Made by a program: the position numbers and the translations under genes. Source: Phil1 sp964487565 (GTDB lineage: Bacteria; Bacillota; Clostridia; Christensenellales; CAG-138). Taken from it: a DNA stretch of 26,726 nucleotides. Where the stretch lies: NCBI GenBank assembly GCA_964487565.1, contig CAZARN010000021.1:1-26726 (forward strand). The letters are read 5' to 3'. The notes under the pieces are model-generated. The model did no database searches. It worked only from the letters and a program-made list of their open reading frames with translations, and was not told where the DNA came from. Each line of letters starts with the position of its first letter. The first letter of the stretch is position 1. Of this stretch, positions 22,650 through 26,726 are shown piece after piece.

Positions 22650-22983
22650 AAAATCCACGGACAAAGCGCAGCTCGCCATGATCGGCGACCGCGACAGCGT
22701 GCTTATCGCGAAGGCTGCGGGCCTTGCCGTTTATGACGAAACAACGCCTGAAAACGCTTCAAGGCTTATACACAGGCTCGCCCGGGAGGGCGTTAAGGTG
22801 ATCTTTATCACGGAACCGCTGTTTGAACGGTGCGGCGAGGCCGTGGAAAGATACAAGACGGAGTCCTTCCCGGCGATAATACCTATACCGGATTCAAAGG
22901 GCGGCACGGGCGCCGCGATGGCGCAGATCAAGGCCAACGTTGAGAAGGCGATCGGCGCGGATATACTGTTCAATAACGATTGA
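22639..22983 (+). CDS. ntpG: V-type ATPase subunit F (NtpG)
   Basis: The 114-residue protein has the small Rossmann-like fold segment AMIGDRDSVLIAKAAGLAVY, then VKVIFITEPLFERCG and PAIIPIPDSKGGTG, all typical of the F/NtpG central stalk subunit that binds subunit D in the rotor. The ATG at 22639 lies inside the end of ntpC; a later in-frame ATG at 22678 would start directly at IGDRD and is possible, since relatives usually have little sequence before that strand. The stop is ten bases before the ntpA start. Confidence 0.9.
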   Translation: MANEKSTDKAQLAMIGDRDSVLIAKAAGLAVYDETTPENASRLIHRLAREGVKVIFITEPLFERCGEAVERYKTESFPAIIPIPDSKGGTGAAMAQIKANVEKAIGADILFNND

Positions 22984-22993
22984 GGAGCGGCAA

Positions 22994-24772
22994 ATGGCAA
23001 GCAAAGGAACGATAGTAAAGGTCTCCGGCCCGCTGATAGTCGCAAGCGGCATGGCGGACGTACAGATGTATGACGTGGTGCGCGTCAGCGAAAAGCATCT
23101 GATCGGCGAAGTCATAGAGCTTCGCGGCGACAAGGCCTCCATTCAGGTATATGAAGAAACGGGCGGTATAGGCCCCGGCGAACCCGTGGAGTCCACGGGC
23201 GCGCCGCTTTCCGTGGAGCTGGCGCCTGGCCTCATTGAATCGATATACGACGGCATCCAGCGCCCGCTGAACGTCATCCGCGAGAAGGCGGGCGACAGGA
23301 TAACCCGCGGCATATCGGTCGCGGCGCTCGACCATGCGAAAAAATGGTCCTTCGCGCCTGCGGTGAAGGTGGGCGACGAGGTCGCGGGCGGCGACATAAT
23401 CGGCACAGTGCAGGAAACCGAAGCCGTGGAGCATCGCGTGATGGTACCCCCCGCGCTCAGCGGCAGGGTAACATGGGTGTTCAACGGCGAAGCGACGATC
23501 GACGACACGGTCGTTAAGCTTGAGACAAAGGACGGCGAGCGCGAGCTTTCAATGCTCCAGCGCTGGCCTGTGCGTCGCGGCCGTCCCTATAAGACAAAGA
23601 TGGCGCCGACCGAGCCGATGATAACCGGCCAGCGAGTGATCGACACGCTTTTCCCCGTGGCAAAGGGCGGCGTGGCGGCAGTCCCCGGCCCCTTCGGCAG
23701 CGGCAAGACGGTCGTGCAGCATCAGCTTGCAAAGTGGGCTGACGCGGACATAATCGTATATGTCGGCTGCGGAGAGCGCGGCAACGAGATGACGGACGTG
23801 CTTATGGAGTTCCCGGAGCTCAAGGACCCGCGCACCGGCCTTTCGCTGATGAAGCGCACGGTGCTTATCGCGAACACCTCGGATATGCCTGTGGCGGCGC
23901 GTGAAGCGAGTATCTATACGGGCATTACCATCGCCGAGTATTTCCGCGACATGGGCTATAAGGTCGCAATAATGGCGGATTCCACATCCCGCTGGGCGGA
24001 AGCGCTGCGCGAGATGAGCGGCCGCCTCGAGGAGATGCCGGGCGAGGAAGGCTATCCGGCGTATCTGGGCAGCCGCCTTGCTGAGTTCTATGAGCGCGCG
24101 GGCGTTGTGAAGACCATCTGCTCGACAGGGGAGCGCGTGGGCGCGGTCACGGCCATAGGCGCCGTGTCGCCTCCGGGCGGCGATATATCGGAGCCTGTTT
24201 CGCAGGCAACGCTTCGTATAGTCAAGGTGTACTGGGGCCTTTCCTCAAAGCTTGCCTATGCGCGTCACTTCCCGGCGATCGACTGGCTTTCCAGCTATTC
24301 GCTTTATCTTGACCGGCTCGAGGGCTGGTTCGACAGGAACGTGTCAGAGTCATGGGCCGCGCTCGTGCAAAAGACGATGACGCTGCTGCAGGAGGAGAGC
24401 GAGCTTGACGAGATCGTCCGCCTTGTCGGTATCGACGCGCTGAGCTTTTCAGACAGGCTCACGCTTGAAGCCGCCCGCTCCGTGCGCGAGGATTATCTGC
24501 ATCAGAACGCCTTCCATGAGGTCGACACATACACCTCGCCCGAAAAGCAGTTCATGCTGCTTTCCATGATAATGGACTGGTATGCAAAGGGCACTGCGGC
24601 GCTTGAAAACGGCGCTTCGTTCCAGACGCTCACAACGCTGCCCGTAAGGGAAGCGATCGGCCGCTTCAAATATGTGCCCGAGGCCGAGTGCCGCGCGCGC
24701 TATAACGAGATAATGAAGGACATGGACGCCGAAATGCGCGCTCTGACAGAAGGAGGCGAGGACGATGCGTAA
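22994..24772 (+). CDS. ntpA: V-type ATPase catalytic subunit A
   Basis: The 592-residue catalytic subunit has the P-loop GPFGSGKT (232-239), the catalytic Glu261 in GCGERGNEM, the SRWAEALREMSGRLEEMP stretch and the conserved PPGGDISEPV motif. The V/A-specific non-homologous insertion is present between the N-terminal barrel and the nucleotide domain (about 115-185). It hydrolyses or makes ATP in three copies alternating with subunit B. ATG 22994 follows AGGAGC (22983-22988); an in-frame upstream ATG at 22940 lies inside ntpG and lacks a ribosome site. The last eight bases overlap ntpB. Confidence 0.97.
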   Translation: MASKGTIVKVSGPLIVASGMADVQMYDVVRVSEKHLIGEVIELRGDKASIQVYEETGGIGPGEPVESTGAPLSVELAPGLIESIYDGIQRPLNVIREKAGDRITRGISVAALDHAKKWSFAPAVKVGDEVAGGDIIGTVQETEAVEHRVMVPPALSGRVTWVFNGEATIDDTVVKLETKDGERELSMLQRWPVRRGRPYKTKMAPTEPMITGQRVIDTLFPVAKGGVAAVPGPFGSGKTVVQHQLAKWADADIIVYVGCGERGNEMTDVLMEFPELKDPRTGLSLMKRTVLIANTSDMPVAAREASIYTGITIAEYFRDMGYKVAIMADSTSRWAEALREMSGRLEEMPGEEGYPAYLGSRLAEFYERAGVVKTICSTGERVGAVTAIGAVSPPGGDISEPVSQATLRIVKVYWGLSSKLAYARHFPAIDWLSSYSLYLDRLEGWFDRNVSESWAALVQKTMTLLQEESELDEIVRLVGIDALSFSDRLTLEAARSVREDYLHQNAFHEVDTYTSPEKQFMLLSMIMDWYAKGTAALENGASFQTLTTLPVREAIGRFKYVPEAECRARYNEIMKDMDAEMRALTEGGEDDA

Positions 24773-26150
24773 GGAATACCGCACGATAAAAGAGGTCGTA
24801 GGGCCTCTGATGATGGTTGAAAACGTCGAGGGCGTCAAGTATGACGAGCTTGTCGAGATCGAGCAGGCCAACGGCGAGCTGCGCCGCGGCCGCGTGCTTG
24901 AGATCAACGGCGACAAGGCGCTGCTCCAGCTTTTTGAAGGCTCCCAGGGACTGCGCATTTCCGATGCGAAGGCGCGCTTCCTCGGCCACTCGATCGAGCT
25001 TCCAGTGGCGCCGGATATGCTGGGCCGCGTTTTCGACGGCATGGGCCGTCCGAAGGACGACGGTCCCGCCCTCATACCTGAAAAGCGCCTCGACATCAAC
25101 GGCAACCCGATCAACCCCGCCGCACGCGACTATCCTTCCGAGTTCATCGAGACGGGAATTTCCGCCATCGACGGCCTCAACACGCTGGTGCGCGGCCAGA
25201 AGCTGCCGGTGTTCTCCGGCTCCGGCCTTCCGCATGCCCAGCTTGCCGCGCAGATCGCGCGTCAGGCCAAGGTGCGCGGCACGGGCGAAAGCTTCGCCGT
25301 GGTGTTCGCAGCCGTCGGCATAACGTTTGAGGAAGCCGATTTCTTCATCAACGACTTTCGCAAGACGGGCGCGATCGACCGCACGGTGACGTTTGTCAAC
25401 CTTGCGAACGATCCTGCGATCGAGCGTATCGCGACCCCGCGTATGGCGATAACCGCCGCGGAGTATCTTGCATACGACCTCGGGATGCACGTTCTTGTCA
25501 TAATCACGGATATAACCAACTATGCCGAAGCCCTGCGCGAGGTTTCAGCCGCGCGCAAGGAAGTCCCGGGCCGCCGCGGTTATCCCGGATACCTTTATAC
25601 GGACCTTGCCACCATGTATGAGCGCGCGGGCCGCATAAAGGGCAGCAAGGGCTCCATCACGATGATCCCGATACTTTCAATGCCCGAGGACGACATAACC
25701 CACCCGATACCCGACCTTACGGGCTACATCACGGAAGGTCAGATAATCCTTTCGCGCGAGCTGCACCGCCGCGGCATAACGCCGCCGATCAACGTGCTGC
25801 CCTCGCTTTCGCGTTTGAAGGATAAGGGCATAGGCGCGGGCAAGACGCGCGAGGATCACGCGGACACGATGAACCAGCTCTTCGCCGCGTATTCCCGCGG
25901 CAAGGACGCAAAGGAGCTTGCTGTCATTCTGGGCGACGCCGCCCTTTCGGACACGGATAAGCTTTATGCACAGTTTGCGGATGAATTCGAGCGTGAATAT
26001 GTGTCGCAGGGCTACTATACCAACCGTCCCATCGAGGAAACGCTCGATATCGGCTGGAAGCTGCTTTCGATACTGCCGCGCACGGAGCTTAAGCGCATAA
26101 AGGACGTGTACCTCGACAAGTACCTTCCCAAAAAGGAAGAGGAACAATGA
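24765..26150 (+). CDS. ntpB: V-type ATPase non-catalytic subunit B
   Basis: The 461-residue regulatory subunit has the A/B-type fold but, in place of the P-loop, FSGSGLPHAQ (150-159), as normal for non-catalytic B subunits. Conserved segments are GRVFDGMGRPKDDGP, the TDITNYAEALREVSAARKEV stretch near residue 250 and the GYPGYLYTDLATMYERAGR block. Length is typical (about 460). It overlaps ntpA by eight bases with AGGAGGCGAGG just upstream. A 65-base gap to ntpD follows, with no hairpin or promoter I can support. Confidence 0.97.
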   Translation: MRKEYRTIKEVVGPLMMVENVEGVKYDELVEIEQANGELRRGRVLEINGDKALLQLFEGSQGLRISDAKARFLGHSIELPVAPDMLGRVFDGMGRPKDDGPALIPEKRLDINGNPINPAARDYPSEFIETGISAIDGLNTLVRGQKLPVFSGSGLPHAQLAAQIARQAKVRGTGESFAVVFAAVGITFEEADFFINDFRKTGAIDRTVTFVNLANDPAIERIATPRMAITAAEYLAYDLGMHVLVIITDITNYAEALREVSAARKEVPGRRGYPGYLYTDLATMYERAGRIKGSKGSITMIPILSMPEDDITHPIPDLTGYITEGQIILSRELHRRGITPPINVLPSLSRLKDKGIGAGKTREDHADTMNQLFAAYSRGKDAKELAVILGDAALSDTDKLYAQFADEFEREYVSQGYYTNRPIEETLDIGWKLLSILPRTELKRIKDVYLDKYLPKKEEEQ

Positions 26151-26215
26151 GGGCGTTCCCCTCAAGCGTGAGCGCGCGGAGAACGGCACGGATAACGACG
26201 ACTGAGGTATGATAA

Positions 26216-26726
26216 ATGGCAACACTTAACGTAAAACCCACCCGCATGGAGCTTTCGAATCTCAAGAAGAAGAAGAAGACGGCCGTGCGCGGTCACAAGC
26301 TGATGAAGGATAAGCGCGACGAAATGGTGCGCCGCTTCATCATCTATATCCGCCGCAACAGGGAGCTGCGCGAGGAAGTCGAAAAGAAGCTCGCCGGCGC
26401 GATGCAAAGCTTTGTCCTTGCGCGCGCCACAATGAGCAGCGAGGCCGTGGAGGAGGCGCTTTCATATCCCGCCCGCCCGGCCGAGATCGAGGTTTCAAGC
26501 CAGCATGTGCTTTCCGTGGTCGTACCGAAGCTTGATCTGAAGGATACCGGCGTTTCCGACCTGCCTTACGGCATGGCCACCACGAGCGCCGAGCTTGACG
26601 AGGCCGTGCAGGCCTTCTCGGCGCTGCTGCCGCTGCTCATCGAGCTTGCGGAGGTGGCGAAAATATGCAACCGCCTTGCGGACGAGATCGAAAAGACGCG
26701 CCGCCGCGTGGCCGGGCTCGAGTATG
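26216..26726 (+). CDS. ntpD: V-type ATPase subunit D (central axle), 3' end cut by window
   Basis: The first 170 codons are present and the frame is open to the last base. The opening LNVKPTRMELSNLKKK, followed by GHKLMKDKRDEM, is diagnostic of subunit D, whose N- and C-terminal helices form the antiparallel coiled coil of the rotor axle. The middle (about 85-125) carries the short globular part, and the coiled coil resumes at the cut end (AEVAKICNRLADEIEKTRRR). GAGGT at 26204-26208 supports ATG 26216. About 40 residues should lie beyond the window. Confidence 0.95.
   Translation, partial: MATLNVKPTRMELSNLKKKKKTAVRGHKLMKDKRDEMVRRFIIYIRRNRELREEVEKKLAGAMQSFVLARATMSSEAVEEALSYPARPAEIEVSSQHVLSVVVPKLDLKDTGVSDLPYGMATTSAELDEAVQAFSALLPLLIELAEVAKICNRLADEIEKTRRRVAGLEY

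Noticed and set aside
20994..22679. A 561-codon open frame on the minus strand opposite ntpE and ntpC.
   Set aside because: Its product has no recognisable domain, with a His/Arg/Ala-rich composition typical of the complement of GC-rich coding DNA. It lies wholly opposite clear V-ATPase subunits.

Overview
The window looks like chromosomal DNA of a GC-rich anaerobic Firmicute of the Clostridia type. The evidence is strong AGGAGG-type ribosome binding sites, sigma-A promoters with many extended -10 elements, U-tailed intrinsic terminators, a bacterial V-type ATPase operon in the Enterococcus hirae ntp order, a YugP-type membrane protease, PepV-type dipeptidase, a DUF2975/HTH pair and a clostridial-style wall-anchored repeat protein. 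Ile ATA codons are frequent despite the GC-rich sequence. A gut Christensenellales- or Oscillospirales-like lineage is my guess; no rRNA or marker gene here settles it. I see no tRNA, rRNA, CRISPR array, transposase or phage gene.

Layout. 1-1730: the 3' part of a large glycine-rich repeat surface protein. 1731-3737: an NhaC-family Na+/H+ antiporter with its own promoter, long leader and terminator. 3760-4986: a DUF819 membrane protein. 5001-8247: a cobalamin riboswitch controlling a corrinoid ABC importer (btuF, btuC, btuD), with a second terminator-like hairpin after btuF. 8258-8971 (-): a YugP-like zinc protease. 9080-11302: an apparently self-regulated cassette of DUF2975 protein, Cro/CI-type regulator and DUF4173 membrane protein, with palindromes over the promoter. 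11311-13974 (-): malic enzyme and a PepV-type dipeptidase, separated by a very compact promoter/terminator element. 14010-16065 (-): an orphan FMN-binding protein and the Mg2+ transporter MgtE. 16291-18113: a HAD phosphatase and an aldose 1-epimerase in a two-gene unit. 18125-26726: a V-ATPase operon (F/H, I, K, E, C, G, A, B, D), whose last gene here is cut by the window end.

How the genes fit together. The antiporter, MgtE and V-ATPase point to active cation management. The V-ATPase c-subunit carries the residues that bind Na+ in E. hirae NtpK, so the enzyme is probably Na+-coupled and could use or create the gradient the antiporter works with. Corrinoid uptake, malate decarboxylation, dipeptide hydrolysis and sugar epimerisation fit a fermentative scavenger. 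No single unmistakably new system stands out. The best leads are the riboswitch expression platform, in which the terminator loop can kiss aptamer loop L5, the DUF2975/HTH/DUF4173 cassette, and the shared terminator/leader in front of malic enzyme.
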